Assembly: GCA_024291935.2 (NCBI GenBank)
Contig: CM044312.1
Location: forward strand, 46,630,001-46,694,000
From: Okapia johnstoni
Taxonomy: Eukaryota > Chordata > Mammalia > Artiodactyla > Giraffidae
Direction: 5' to 3'
Length of the DNA: 64,000 nt
Every line of letters begins with the position of its first letter. Position 1 is the stretch's first letter. The notes under the pieces are model-generated. The model had not been told where the DNA came from and did no database searches. It saw only the letters and a list, made by a program, of their open reading frames with translations. Positions 22,867-34,241 of this stretch are shown here, in pieces. The position numbers were made by a program, and so were the translations under genes.

Positions 22867-23192
22867 GGGCTTCCCTGGTAGCTCAGCTGGTAAAGAATTC
22901 ACCTACAATGCAGGAGATCCAGGTTGGATTCCTGAGTCAGGAAGATCCCCTGGAGAAGGGATAGGTTACCCACTCCAGTATCCTTGGGCTTCCCGGGTTT
23001 CTCAGACGGTAAAGAATCTGCCTGCAACGTGGGAGACTGTGTTTGATTCCTCCGTTGGGAAGATGCCCCTGGAGGGCATGGCAACCACTCCAGTAGCCAG
23101 GAGAGTCCCCATGGACAGAGGTGCCTGGTGGGCTACAGTCCATGGGGTTGCAAAGAGTTGGACATGACTGAGCGACTAAGCACAGCACAGCA
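22867..23192 (+). mobile_element. Tandem Bov-tA: truncated unit followed by a second unit
   Basis: The first unit (22867-22985) has head and middle but stops at 'ccagtatccttg'; the second (22986-23192) begins again with 'ggcttcccgggtttctcag' and runs to 'atgactgagcgactaagcac'. Such head-to-tail arrangement is seen in composite ruminant SINEs. Confidence 0.85.
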
Positions 23193-24619
23193 GCAGATAC
23201 CTCATATAAGGAAAATCATATATAGTGTTTATCTTTTTGTGGTGGGATTATTTCATTTAACATATGTCTTCAAGATTCATTTGTTATAAAGTGTCAGAAT
23301 TTCCTTCCTTTTTAAGGATAAATATTGTATGTGTATATCATACATTGTATGTGTATGCCACATTTTGTTAATCCACACATCCATTGGTAGACATTTGAAT
23401 TGTTCACACCTTGTGGATATGACCATAAGTATACCAGTATATCTATTTGAGTTCCTGTTTTCAGTTCTTTTGGACATATACCCAGAAATGGAATTGTTGT
23501 ATCATATGGTAATTATATTTTTATGATCATGATTGTGTTTTGAATTTAGTATGATTAAATGTATCTTATTGTCTAAGAGATTGGTTGAACTCATGATATG
23601 CTTTGATAAAAAAGAATATTTTTATACACTAGATTTTGAATTGAGCATCCTGTAAGAAGTTTTGGGTTTCAAGTAGGGCTTCAGTTTAATATATTTCCTT
23701 TGCTTAAAAAGCAGTTTGCACTAGAAAGAGCATTATGCTGATGGGTCTAAAGGTATATGAACACGTAGGTGGCTTAGGCCTTTGTAGATTAAAATTCTAT
23801 TGAAAATATTTTAAGAAAAATTTAATTATTTGCAATTGTTCATAAATACATTTCAGTGTGGTATTAAGCAGTTTTGTGAAAATACCTAGGTATTTATATT
23901 TTAAAACCTGCTATTCAGAAATCTTTTGAGTTGACAACTTTCAGTGCTAAAACTTGATTTTTTTAAGTGAAAGCTTTCTAAAATAGAATACTAATAAATT
24001 TGAAGTTTATTAGTTAAAAAATCAGTATTGAATGATGTCCTCACATTCTTTTAATGTATATAGTAAAGCTGTATGATGCAGTGTTGAAATCCTATTGGAT
24101 GTTTTTGGTTCTTGCCTACCTTTCTCTTTTTTACCAGTAGCCATTTTTTGTTGCTGGCAGTGAGCCTGCCTTAATAGCCTCATTTCCCTGTCTAATTTGT
24201 AGTATGTAAGCTAGTATGGTTTGGAAATAACCAAGCTCAATGAGTAAAATGGAGTAACTGTATTTGTGAGTGGAAACTTGGTCCTTTTGCGGGACAAGAC
24301 CACCAGGGACTATATTGTATTAGCTGACTACTCAGATTTTGTTACATACTTAACCTGTTCTCTGAGTAGGTGGTTTCTTATTTCATGAACGTCTCATTAT
24401 TCTATCTAGAATTCTATTTGAGTCCCTCTTCCCCTTTTATTCTGGTAGAAAATAGAGTAAGAGAGTTATCCTTACCAAATTATATATGGCTTAGAAAATA
24501 TAAATTGCTTTTTTTATCCCCTTGTCCACGTTTTATCAGTTGGGTTAACAGGTCTGATAGCTTGGTCTGAATCTAGCACCTTTGGATCAGACTCTGTTGT
24601 TAGCTGATTCATGGAGGCA

Positions 24620-24661
24620 ATAAATGGTATAAGCTGTTAGCTGTTACTAAAAAAAAAAAAA
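24620..24661 (+). other. AATAAA followed by A13 tract
   Basis: 'aataaa' at 24620-24625 is followed 23 nt later by 13 A residues (24649-24661). This spacing resembles the end of a retroposed transcript. No source gene or target duplication is recognised. Confidence 0.3.
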
Positions 24662-25189
24662 GTAGTTATGAGATTTTTGGCTCCATTATATATTTGGCAC
24701 CAGAAGGTTGTATTTTATTATAAATATCTCTCTTCAAGAATTTCTAAATGTAGAATATGAAGAGACTTTTCATTATGTTTTCATTTTCTTAAATAGCATT
24801 TCAAAATGTAAAAAGCTAATATATTTTATATATATGAGAAAATATGTTCACTATTTTATATGTAGTTGTTTAAGCCAATTCATGTTACAGGTATCGTTAG
24901 TGAAAGGCCTAAGTCTGGCAGCCAGAGTAATGTGGCACAGAATCACAGTTTACCTGTCATACATATTAAGCTTAGCATATTCAGCTGTGTATCATCTTCC
25001 CTCTTTGTATGTTTAGATTTTAAAACTGGATTTTAGTTAAAGACTTTAATTTTTGAAGTATACAAAGTACTTGTCCAGTGTTCCTCAGCTTCTCAGTCTC
25101 CTATTAGATTACTGATCCTGTTTTTCTTTTGCTCAAGTATAGCCTAAGGGAATCATTTGCCAACAGAAGTGTTTTCTCAGGTGACGCAC

Positions 25190-25241
25190 ATAGGCGGGGG
25201 AGAGTGGGGAGCCTCGCGTTTCCCCACTCCCCGACCCCTAT
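25190..25241. other. GC-rich hairpin in intron
   Basis: 'ataggcgggggagagtgggga' region on the left pairs with 'tccccactccccgacccctat' region on the right around the loop 'gcctcgcgtt' (25211-25220). 17 of 21 arm positions are complementary, with nine uninterrupted pairs next to the loop. The strand is G-rich on one arm. It stands out in an AT-rich intron. Confidence 0.6.
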
Positions 25242-26047
25242 CTTTCAGGAGGGGATAATTGTCAGAGAACAGCCAAGTTATGCCATCCTCCCCTTCATTG
25301 ATGTAGCAGCAGTGTGCAAGTCTGTAAAGTGACCACTGGGATGCAGGCATGGAAATCCGAACCAGCATTTTGTTTTTGATCCCAACTCAGATTTACAGGG
25401 TTTTCAGCAGGCTGCCTTGATAATCTGTTCATCAGGTAGTTAAATATTAAAAAAAATTAATCTGATTATTTTACAACAGGGTTTTCGAGACGTGTAGTTC
25501 GGGGCATTGCTTTGCTTTTAACATGGTTTTCCAGTTGAATTTTCTCATGTATTTGCCAACAAAATACACATGCAAACCTCATATTTTGCTACTTTTCCTT
25601 TAATTTCTACATACTGTGCAGTGGATGTATATTGTCAAAGATCCTGTCTTACACACTAGTAGGTATTTAATGAGAATAATAGGAAAAGTAATATAGTCTT
25701 AAGATTTTTATGAAAGTGGCCAGTGTATGGATGATAAAAATGTGGTAAAGTTACCTACGTATAGTTCAGAAGTCTATTGATCTTCCTTCGTTCACACACA
25801 CAGGTGTAGTACACTCTCCATTCCACTCAATACTGCTTTTTAGTTCAAGGTAAGACTTAGTCCACAGTGAAATACTCTGTAAAAACAAATTACTTTCAAA
25901 CTTCTGTTTACAGGAAAATCTAATGACAATAGAAGTAAAGTTTTTTGAAGTATAATCTTGCTTCCTTTATACAGTGCTTGATTAAATTGAAGGACTTCTG
26001 TTTGGTTTCACTTTTCTCAAAAGTTGCAAAAATTGTTTTTTGCCTAG

Positions 26048-26130
26048 GAAGATGAGAAAGTGCCCACTGCTCCTGATCCTCCAAGTCAGCATTTACATGG
26101 GCATGGAACAGGCTTTTGCTTTGATCCCAG
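26048..26130 (+). CDS. TAX1BP1: TAX1BP1 coding exon (before zinc fingers)
   Basis: An 83-nt exon (phase 0 in, phase 2 out) reads EDEKVPTAPDPPSQHL, then HGHGTGFCFDP plus two bases. The acceptor is 'ttgcctag' and the donor 'gtaact'. It links the acidic segment to the zinc fingers; the joined codon AG|C at the next exon gives Ser. The reading frame fits on both sides, and the sequence matches the TAX1BP1 family block directly in front of the first finger. Confidence 0.93.
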
Positions 26131-26743
26131 GTAACTTCTCTCTTTTCTGTGTAGAATTGGGATTACCAGTGTTGCTCAATGTATGGTCCTTGAAAGTTTG
26201 TTAGAAATGCGTATGATCTAGGGCTGTAACTCAGACCTCCTGAAGCCAAAATTCTTGTCGTGGGGCCCAGCAATATGTATTTTGGTGTGCCCTTCCAGAT
26301 GGTGCTGATACATGCAGTCCTTTGAGAACCAGTGCTGTAAACAACTTTAGTTGTTAAACTGATTGAGCACTCTTGGGAAATTACAAGTTCAGTTAATCTT
26401 TATAGTTTTACAAAAGGCATATTCTGTTAGTTAACAATTGAATAATTCTTGTCACTGAGCCTCATTTCACATAATGTGATTGTATTTTTTCAATTTGATG
26501 AGAAAAGGTTTTGTCAGTTTAATTGTAAAATAAATTTAGAGGCTTTATAAGTGGTTTACACAGTTGTCAATAGCAAGCTTTTAGAACCAAGAAAAAGGGG
26601 TTCCTGGAGTAACTGAAGAGTTTCAAGGTAAGTTAAAGCTGATACTGATATTAACTAGATAAATGCAGTCTTGCCATATCTATAGATTACTGCTGTTAGA
26701 AATCTTATCAGACGTGTAATTCTTTCATTTTATTTCCTCAAAG
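26131..26743 (+). other. TAX1BP1: TAX1BP1 last intron
   Basis: A 613-nt intron from 'gtaact' to 'cctcaaag', containing an antisense MER5A at 26167-26337; the rest is unremarkable. Confidence 0.9.
26167..26337 (-). mobile_element. MER5A-type hAT MITE
   Basis: Antisense MER5A order: 'aagtttgttagaaatgcgta', 'cgtggggcccagcaatatgt', ending 'tttgagaaccagtgctg'. Confidence 0.75.
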
Positions 26744-26945
26744 CTTTGATGTTCAGAAGAAATGTCCACTCTGTGAATTAATGTTCCCTCCCAACTATGA
26801 TCAGAGCAAATTTGAAGAACATGTTGAAAGTCACTGGAAGGTGTGCCCAATGTGCAGTGAGCAGTTCCCTCCTGACTATGACCAGCAGGTGTTTGAAAGG
26901 CATGTACAGACCCATTTTGATCAGAATGTTTTAAATTTTGAGTAG
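26744..26945 (+). CDS. TAX1BP1: TAX1BP1 terminal coding exon: twin ubiquitin-binding zinc fingers
   Basis: The last coding segment (67 residues plus TAG at 26943-26945) starts SFDVQKKCPLC and ends FDQNVLNFE. It holds two near-identical fingers of pattern C-x2-C-x15-H-x3-H: Cys 8/11 with His 27/31, and Cys 35/38 with His 54/58 of this exon. Each carries a PPxY motif (PPNY, PPDY). In the family these fingers bind ubiquitin on autophagy cargo and signalling proteins and contact myosin VI; PPxY motifs are docking sites for the E3 ligase ITCH within the A20 complex. All metal ligands are intact, so the protein end looks functional. Confidence 0.96.
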
Positions 26946-27125
26946 TTACTTTTTTATTAGGAGTTAATAATACAATTTAACAATTGAAAAAAAATCACCT
27001 CAAATAGAGCACTAAGGAGACCACAAGGTGTCACTTTCATGTACCCTCTAGGGCACTTTTCTGACCAAGAGCTACTTTGAGTTTGGTGTTACTAGGGTCA
27101 GGGTCAGTCTTTGGCTTATCACTAT

Positions 27126-27131
27126 CAATAA
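27126..27131 (+). terminator. TAX1BP1: Possible early poly(A) signal AATAAA
   Basis: 'aataaa' in 'atcaataaacgtaa', 180 nt after the TAX1BP1 stop. Use is unproven. Confidence 0.3.
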
Positions 27132-27824
27132 ACGTAATTTTAACCTCTGTTAATCTTAACCTGCTTAGGAAATTCTTGTGTGTTCCCCATTTTGCAAAAT
27201 TATATGAATGAAGGAAATAGGGATTATTTTAGTGTTACCACACTGAAAAAAAAAATGTGTTATTTAGCAGAATATTTACAAGATTCTGTTGACCTTGTTG
27301 CTTAAGCATGACTATTAAAAATTATGTAGTAGAAAGAATTTATCATAAGTCTTGCAAAGTAATTTTTTGAATATAGAAACTTCATAATTTAGTCCATGAA
27401 AAAAATTTTTTAACCATCTTTAGAAAGGGAGCTGCATGTAGAATGAGATCACATGTTTGCAAGATAGCAATGATAGCAACTATCCTTTTATATTTGAGGT
27501 GTTTGCTTTAGGAGTTAATAGAAAGCATATTTTGCTAATTTTATGAACTTTAGAATACCTGAATAATTATTTTAAAGCCATCCTAAAGTTGTATTTCTGT
27601 CTGATGGGGAAATGGAACAAGATATGTTGGTGTAATTGTTTTATGTTAAATGATCTACTGAACAGTGGTGGTTGTGGCATAAAAATCACAGAAAATGTAT
27701 TTTTTTTTCTCATTTTCCTGATAAGAGTATAACTTAAAAAAAATGTTCTAAGTGATTAAACATGTAATGCATAAACCAAATCAAACTAATGTTATTTTTT
27801 GTCTTTGATGTGTATGGTATTAAC

Positions 27825-27830
27825 ATTAAA
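27825..27830 (+). terminator. TAX1BP1: Candidate TAX1BP1 poly(A) signal ATTAAA
   Basis: 'attaaa' is followed by 'gtgcacacatttttagagg', a GU/U-rich downstream region. It lies about 880 nt after the stop. Confidence 0.45.
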
Positions 27831-28586
27831 GTGCACACATTTTTAGAGGTATGTAATTTCAGTCAAATCTATTTGTGATCATCTTGAATGTCTTTTTGGT
27901 CCTGGGTCTTAAATTTTCTGAAATATAGTGTTCTTTTAGAATATAAATGTTAAGAATTTAAAATATGGACTTTTTGATTTTTCTTTTTGTGGTTATTAAA
28001 ATACTTAAGCTTGTCTTAAGCATACTAGTTATCTAAGATATGAACCTAATACTTAGCTATATGTAAATTGCATATACACCATCTGACTTGTATTTGTTTC
28101 TAGGAGCAGAATGTGTGTATCATTGAACTCCTTTAAAAGGTTTGCGTCTAGGGCAAAACAGTATTAGGCATTCAGGTGCCAGATGTTAGGACATGGTAGA
28201 TCTGGGATGCTGTGGTAGTGAGGAATCCACGTTTTAAGCTTCAGGATTGGTTATAGGCTAAGCAGAATATATTCTGGTAAAATATGTTCAACAGTAGGAA
28301 CAGTTAATAATTGTGGACCATGCTAACCTAAAAGTATACTTTGAATAGTATAGACTACTTACTACCAGTGAAATGAAATTGTTCATACTAACCTATTTTT
28401 AAGTAGTTTCTAGCCCCAGGCTTACAAGTAGTTTATTCGTGATAGAAAAAACAATGTGATCTATGCAAAACATCGATGACATCAACATGTGTCAGCTGAA
28501 TCCAAAAAATAGGCAGCCTAAGAACAAGGTACTGAATGGATGTTCGTTTCTGTGGCAAACTAGATACTGGCCTTGATGCTAATGAA

Positions 28587-28592
28587 AATAAA
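28587..28592 (+). terminator. TAX1BP1: Possible distal TAX1BP1 poly(A) signal AATAAA
   Basis: 'aataaa' in 'atgaaaataaagagcc', about 1.6 kb after the stop. If used, the TAX1BP1 end would nearly abut the JAZF1 end. Confidence 0.35.
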
Positions 28593-28621
28593 GAGCCATG
28601 TTTATTTTGGGTCAGAGGCAG

Positions 28622-28627
28622 TTTATT
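28622..28627 (-). terminator. JAZF1: Possible distal JAZF1 poly(A) signal AATAAA
   Basis: 'tttatt' on the plus strand, giving AATAAA on the minus strand. Confidence 0.35.
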
Positions 28628-28649
28628 TTAAATGTGATTTCATTTACAA

Positions 28650-30780
28650 GCAGCTTTTCTTGACAGGAATTTTATTTAGTTGCCTTCAGTTCTAAAACAA
28701 ACCTTTGTCGCTTTCAAACTTAATGTGCTCTGTCCCGAACAAAACATATGAAAATATAATTTAAAGCACAGTTTTCACAGACACAGTACAATACATTCAC
28801 TATACACGGTATAACAAAATAGTCCCATCCTTACCTGTTTAGTAATACTGTCACAATGAATAAGTAAATAGAAACTGGAATTTATTTTATAGTTGAAAGA
28901 AATCTAACATGCACAATGACTAATGACTGTTTAGCAGCTGAACTACTGACCCAGCCTACAAGTTTCTTGCATTAGAAGGAGCAAAGCTAGATGATAATTG
29001 TTGGCCTAAAAAATTTTGGTCAATTGTAGGTGGATTATGAAATAGCCAAGTAGGGCCGCCTTATGCACCAACTAGTTGCTTCTCATGTCTGGATCACCCT
29101 TTAACACAAGGATAACACTGTACGTTCAGGACCAAGACTACTCTTAAATTTTTAGAGGGCAGTGTCTTTATAAATACTTTTAATTCCCTCATTATGAGGG
29201 ACTCACAACTTAAAGATATAGAAGCTTACCCATCTGGCTAACAGAATTGTCTTCCTTTCAGAACATCTGAAAAATTGAGGGGGGGACACCTGCTTCCTCC
29301 CATCTGTAAGACTTTCAACAAATGGAAACACGGGAAGAAAGTTATTTTACAAGCATTTCGAGTTTGATTTTCACCAGTTTTGTGGGCAGTTAGCCATCTC
29401 AAAGCAATTTTTATTGCATAATTAGGCAATTGGTAAACTCATGTTTAAGGAATAGCACTTGGGAGAAATGAACACTCAAGGCATGATGGTATTGTTGGTA
29501 AGAAAAACTTCAGGAATGGTCCAGACGTAGTTACACTCTTAACGGGTCATGTATTAGTCACTCTTTGACCACCTGCTGCAATAAGCACTTAATTGTCAAT
29601 AAGGCTCAATTTCATATTTCAGCAAAATGTCTTATAAAGCTAAACAGACGTTTCCAATAGAATACAGACATCTACAATGTAATGGAAAAAAGTGCCTTTA
29701 AAAAAATTCTAGAAACATAATGAGCATGAAGAGGTGATAGGGGTCTTAATAAAATGTTCCTCTTTGAAACGTGCTTGGAATTTTCTAATTTGCAACCCAC
29801 AGGTTGGTTGGGCAGTGGTTGCAAGAATTGGCAACACATAAAAACATTAATCCGTTGGCAATAGAGAACTACAAAGTGCTTTAAAACTTCACCTAAAGAT
29901 GAAGATAGAACTAAATTTTACACACAGAAAATTTGCACTTAAGTATTTCAAAGTGTTTCCTAACAGATTTCAGGGAAAAGTATTTAACTAAACTAGTATC
30001 TTGGTCCACAGATATCAATAGGCATAAATTGAATCCCTTGCACCCAGCAGGCACTCAATGAATGTTAAACTAATGCGTGAACTGAATAGACTTTTGTACA
30101 AAAATGCTATTTTATAACTCTAAAATGATAGATGGCAAGATTTTCAGCCTTTTAAAGGGCATAAGGATTTGCACAATAATATAAAACACAGAAAGCACAC
30201 CCTTTATGTATGTTATTTAAATATGAAAATATTTTTAGCATATTATGTTAAACATTCTTATTTATATTTCCATTACCTAAAGTCTTTCTACTCACAAGTA
30301 CTAACTCCATTATGTAAGGCATGGTAACCAGTTGGATAATGAAGGTATTATTTTGGTTTTGAACACAATGAGTTGATGTGTTGAAAACGTCAATCACATT
30401 ATAATCTTGGGGAAAAAAAACCTCAGTGCTAGCCCCTCCTCCCCCCTCCCCAGTTGATATCACTGCAATACAACTAAACAATATGCAACATGCCCTCAAT
30501 TTTAATCTTGTTTTGGGGAAAATGTGCTGAAGAACCTAGAGCTTTTTGTTTTGTTTAGCACCTTATATCAAAGTAATGAAAATGGGTATGATGATTACAT
30601 GTGCAAATGTACAAAATCATTAACTCTACAAAGATACATCATTCCAAAATTACAGAAAAAATTTAAAGCATGCATTTAATTCTTTAAAGGGTTGCTGAAT
30701 GCTTCCCTTGAAAAAAGGTGGCTGTTTTCAAAATCAGCAACTGCTGGTGAGGATTTCTTGGCACAGTTATGACCAGCATA
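28650..30780 (-). other. JAZF1: JAZF1 3' UTR
   Basis: About 2.1 kb beyond the JAZF1 stop, free of recognised SINEs and LINEs, in keeping with a long 3' UTR. Length is inferred from AATAAA signals and agrees with my recollection of a roughly 2-kb UTR in mammals. Frames inside it are not genes. Confidence 0.6.
28671..28676 (-). terminator. JAZF1: Candidate JAZF1 poly(A) signal AATAAA
   Basis: 'tttatt' within 'aattttatttagttgcc' is AATAAA on the minus strand, about 2.1 kb after the JAZF1 stop. Confidence 0.5.
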
Positions 30781-30957
30781 TTATTGCTGCATCTTCCTGA
30801 TAATCTCAGCCGACACCGGGGGATGGAAATTGATTGTGTGATGCCGCAGGCCCTGAGCTGTCTTGTAACTCTTACCACAACGACACTTGAATGGTTTGCG
30901 GACACGAATCTGTGTTCTGTGACCATTCTTAGCATGGTACTTTATGCCATTCACATT
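30781..30957 (-). CDS. JAZF1: JAZF1 terminal coding exon (zinc finger half plus last finger)
   Basis: A minus-strand terminal exon of 59 codons starts NVNGIKYHAKNGH after acceptor 'ctccacag' and ends EIIRKMQQ with TAA (plus-strand 'tta' at 30781-30783). It supplies the two His ligands (residues 8 and 13) of a C2H2 finger begun in the previous exon. It then contains a final finger KPFKCRCGKSYKTAQGLRHH of pattern C-x-C-x12-H-x4-H, an unusual one-residue spacing between the cysteines. JAZF1 is a nuclear cofactor (TIP60/NuA4-associated, nuclear-receptor linked). No start Met belongs here; the upstream ATG in the open frame is intronic. Confidence 0.96.
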   Translation of the reverse strand, partial: NVNGIKYHAKNGHRTQIRVRKPFKCRCGKSYKTAQGLRHHTINFHPPVSAEIIRKMQQ

Positions 30958-32099
30958 CTGTGGAGAAGACAAAAATATCATCTGTTAAATGGGGTCACCC
31001 AGTTGTCTGATGGGGGAAAACCTTAGTGTGAGTCTGACTGCAACTGGACATCTCTCGGATGGCAACTGTATACAGAATAGGCTTTCGTGAACTCCAGTTG
31101 TGACCAAAGCAGTCCAGTGTGTTCACCGTGGGCTGTGCAGACAGGGTTATGCACACAGCTACCCCAAGGCCATTTCAGGTGGACCTCAGTTACTCTGAAA
31201 GTACTGGGTTTGAGTTTTACATAAGATACATATTTAAGACTCATGGACTGTAGAGGCATAGTTCGCTCTGAAGAATGTTGCCGGTGAACAATTATATAAA
31301 TAAATCCAAGATAGCCAAAACAAAAAGTCTAAAGAAAACAAAGGTTAGGCTAATAAAAGTTCAAGACGTATAAATTCTTGACTGGAAACAGCATGTCTTG
31401 CTCCCAGCCAATCATAATTCCTACCTTAGAGAATTTTTGTTCTTTTTCTACTCTGCACTAAGCCTATGTCTCTGCTGATTTAAATCCTGCCCCAGCACAG
31501 TTGTGTGTTAGTAAGCACCTGTGGGCAGACAGGACGCTGCTTTTATTTATGTACTACATTCCAAACATACAGTGAACTTTGAAAATGTCAGTTTATGAAA
31601 TTCTTAGCAACAGAAGACTTCCAAACTTCAAATTGGCATACAAATCCTAAATGATACATGAAGTATCTGCATGCTATCTGGATTTCTGTTCGTTGGTTTT
31701 GCTAGCATCACATGCACATTATATTTAAGACCTCATGCCTAGAATCACTGTAGATTTAACCAAGTTACTTTTCCTTTATCCCAATTAAATGGCAAGTAAA
31801 CAGACTCAGGGCATTTAGTAAACTGATGATGGAAGATTTATGGAGGAACAAATGTCAGAGGTGGTACTAGAACACAGAACTTAACTTCCAGGTCAGCTAC
31901 TGTCAGCTTGAGCAGTAGGGGGAAAGAAGAAAACACTTGATAGAGGAAGTTGTTGAGCACAGATCACCGGAAGTGTGGGCTATTTTTCAAAGTATTACCT
32001 GAGTGTAGGCCCACTGAGCCTAGTTCTATGCCCAACTAAAGGATTCCAACATAACCATCTTCTACTTCATAGGATGCCCTTGTCGAGTTCCCAAAGAAT

Positions 32100-32182
32100 A
32101 GGAACAAACTGCTGCTGTTTAATGAGCATCAAGCACAATGCCTGGCACATAGTAGATGCTCCACAAGTATCTGAATGAATTT
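32100..32182 (+). mobile_element. L2/MIR-type 3' tail
   Basis: 'caatgcctggcacatagtag' followed by 'atgctccacaagtatctgaa' and 'tgaatttgtt'. Confidence 0.6.
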
Positions 32183-33584
32183 GTTAGAACATGCTTCATT
32201 CTGGAAGAAATTGAGAGATTTGCCATGAAACAAAATATGTTCAGTGGTTATCACTATATTTCCCTATTGGAGACGGACCGTGCACATTAATTCTTTTTAA
32301 AAGTCCTATGGAAGAGAATCCTCTTGACTGTTGAACCCAGGGGTGACAAATAGCAACCGGTTGTCTATGCTTAAGAGAGTCTTGTAGGCTGTCTGGTGAG
32401 TTGAAGCTCAAGGACAGACAAAACTTCTTCCCTGAAGGCCCAGCTGTCAGCCTTCTGCCCCTTCAGCCCTTGTGGTTCTTGCATTAATCCCTGCATGCAG
32501 GGTGAGGAAGCCCCTCACTGGTCTTCTAGAGGCATGCTAGCAACTAGGAGATTGCCGTGGTAGGGTGTGGAGAGAGCAGTGACCGTGCAGAATCCGACCC
32601 ACTAAGAGAGACCAACCCCTTGCTGCTCTCCAGCCATCCCACCAGGAGCCCAGGCACGTAGATAAAGGAGCCAACCTGTGTATGTAGCCCCCAGCTAGTA
32701 CCCCACCGCAGTGGCATGAGAGACCCAGGGGAGCGCCACCTAGCTAGGGCCAACACACAAAGAGAAGCATTGTTTTTTATCAGCCCAGTAGATAATGGAG
32801 TACCTCAGGGTTGTTGCTTCCTATGGATGAGGAGTTACTAAAACATTTCATGGGGAACTTGTAAGAAGGATCATTGTAAATCCAGGTACCCCTGTGTGTT
32901 TAGCAACTCCAACAGGACCAGAACTCAAGATACTCCATCCAGGCTGTGGTTTTTTTCTTTTTTTAAATAATTAAGTGAGGCAAGGTGTGAAACTAGAAAT
33001 TGCTAAAGCCATGAGAAACCTGTCCAGTGTGAATCCAGATCTGGAGTTCAGCAGGGGAAGGTCATGTCCAGGGTTGAGGTGATTCCAATAGGGTCTGTGG
33101 TCTGTACCCAGCTTGAATGTAAATGCTGTGTTGTGTGTGGCTGTGGGACTGACACATACGTCAGCTTTATTACTCTGGAAAAATCAGGAAGCCAGCTACA
33201 CGTGTGGAAACATGGCAGCTCTGGGTTGACCAAAGAGCCTCAAATAAACTACTTACCAACTATCTCTCTGTTGTTAATTAAAATGTTCACAAGTGTCATG
33301 GGACACCCTTATCACAAATGTTAGTTATATCTCTAATCAGATGTAACATCTCCCTATCTATCTGTTCATTCACAGATAACTATGGGAACTTCACTTTCCA
33401 AGACTCAAAAGCTTCGCTGAAGCTCCTAACTGCAGAGATCCTGAAATGAGTTTGGTCTTTCAAAAATATTAACAATGACAAAAATAAATGTCAGGCAACT
33501 TGAAATGCTTATTAAATCCTCTGATCTATGAAAAGGAGAAAGAGGATTAAGCTCTGACAGGGCAAGTAATGTCACTAACAGAAC

Positions 33585-33750
33585 TTTTTCCTCATGCCAA
33601 GAACTTGATATCTACTGTCTTATTTAGCACTCGGGTTTTAACTAAAAACTGACACTCAGAGAAGCTGACTTGACCAGATCACGAAGCTGGTAGGTGACAG
33701 AACCGAAATGGGAACCCGGGGATGCCTGGCTCCAGAGCCCCTATCTCCTC
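33585..33750 (-). mobile_element. MIR SINE relic
   Basis: Antisense MIR: 'gaagctgacttgaccagatc', 'acgaagctggtaggtgacag' and 'gatgcctggctccagagccc'. Confidence 0.65.
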
Positions 33751-34241
33751 CAGAGTCCATGCACCTAACGTGCTATTAATTAGCACAGCTAGCTGGTAGT
33801 CCCTGAAAAAATTCTTAAAAGTTGGGAAGGACTAGGACACTCAGTCTGGAGAAAACTGTCTATCACTTACAGTGATCTGACCCAGGAAGGGGCAGGGCAG
33901 AAGGTACAGAGGAGGATCTGAGGTGGCACTGGTTCTCTTCCATGCCAGGAACTCCCTGCCTGCTGAGGGAACTGAGCCAATCCGAACAACAGAATTCTAC
34001 TCCAAATCAAATCATGAGAGCTAAAGTTAGGACGCCACACACGGGGCCACCACGCCTTAACTATTTGATCTCTGTCAGTATTCAGGCCTGTGTAAGTACA
34101 ATATGTAATGTGTACCCTTGATATAAAACCCTAACTTTTAGTTTCCTGTGAACCTTGACGTTCTACACAAAGGAGAGGATGAAGTCATTTGGGGATCTGA
34201 GGTGGAAGAAAAATGAAAAAACCAAAGCTGGGCTTGGTGAT

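Larger units (their letters stand above)
22395..23530 (-). mobile_element. L1M remnant broken by a MITE and two Bov-tA units
   Basis: L1-type text at 22415-22490 ('gaatacatataatgtaaaat') resumes at about 23200-23530 ('ttcatttaacatatgtcttc', 'gttaatccacacatccattg', 'atacccagaaatggaattgt'). Younger elements separate the halves. Confidence 0.6.
16498..26047 (+). other. TAX1BP1: TAX1BP1 intron with VNTR and nested repeats
   Basis: A 9.5-kb intron, donor 'gtaact', acceptor 'ttgcctag'. It holds a long CHR SINE, an AT-rich tandem array with a Bov-A2 piece, MIR and hAT relics, two L1M remnants, several Bov-tA copies, a short BovB tail and a GC-rich hairpin (25190-25241). The stretches 18044-19309, 20045-20489 and 23531-25189 show no repeat I can name. 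Confidence 0.85.
26946..27850 (+). other. TAX1BP1: TAX1BP1 3' UTR (short form)
   Basis: AT-rich sequence after the stop without recognised repeats. The 3' end is inferred from the poly(A) signal at 27825-27830; a longer form could extend to about 28610. Confidence 0.6.
27851..28649. other. Intergenic gap between convergent genes
   Basis: About 0.8 kb of AT-rich sequence between the two inferred 3' ends. No repeat is recognised. Confidence 0.5.

Noticed and set aside
22867..23192. Segmental duplication
   Set aside because: Similarity of the two halves is explained by two Bov-tA SINE units, not by duplication of local unique sequence.
30958..30981. ATG upstream of the JAZF1 terminal exon (MIFLSSPQ)
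   Set aside because: These residues lie before the acceptor 'ctccacag', so they are intronic.
30684..31026. Plus- and minus-strand frames overlapping the JAZF1 terminal exon
   Set aside because: They are shadows of the true exon frame in other phases; only the frame ending IRKMQQ matches the zinc-finger protein.
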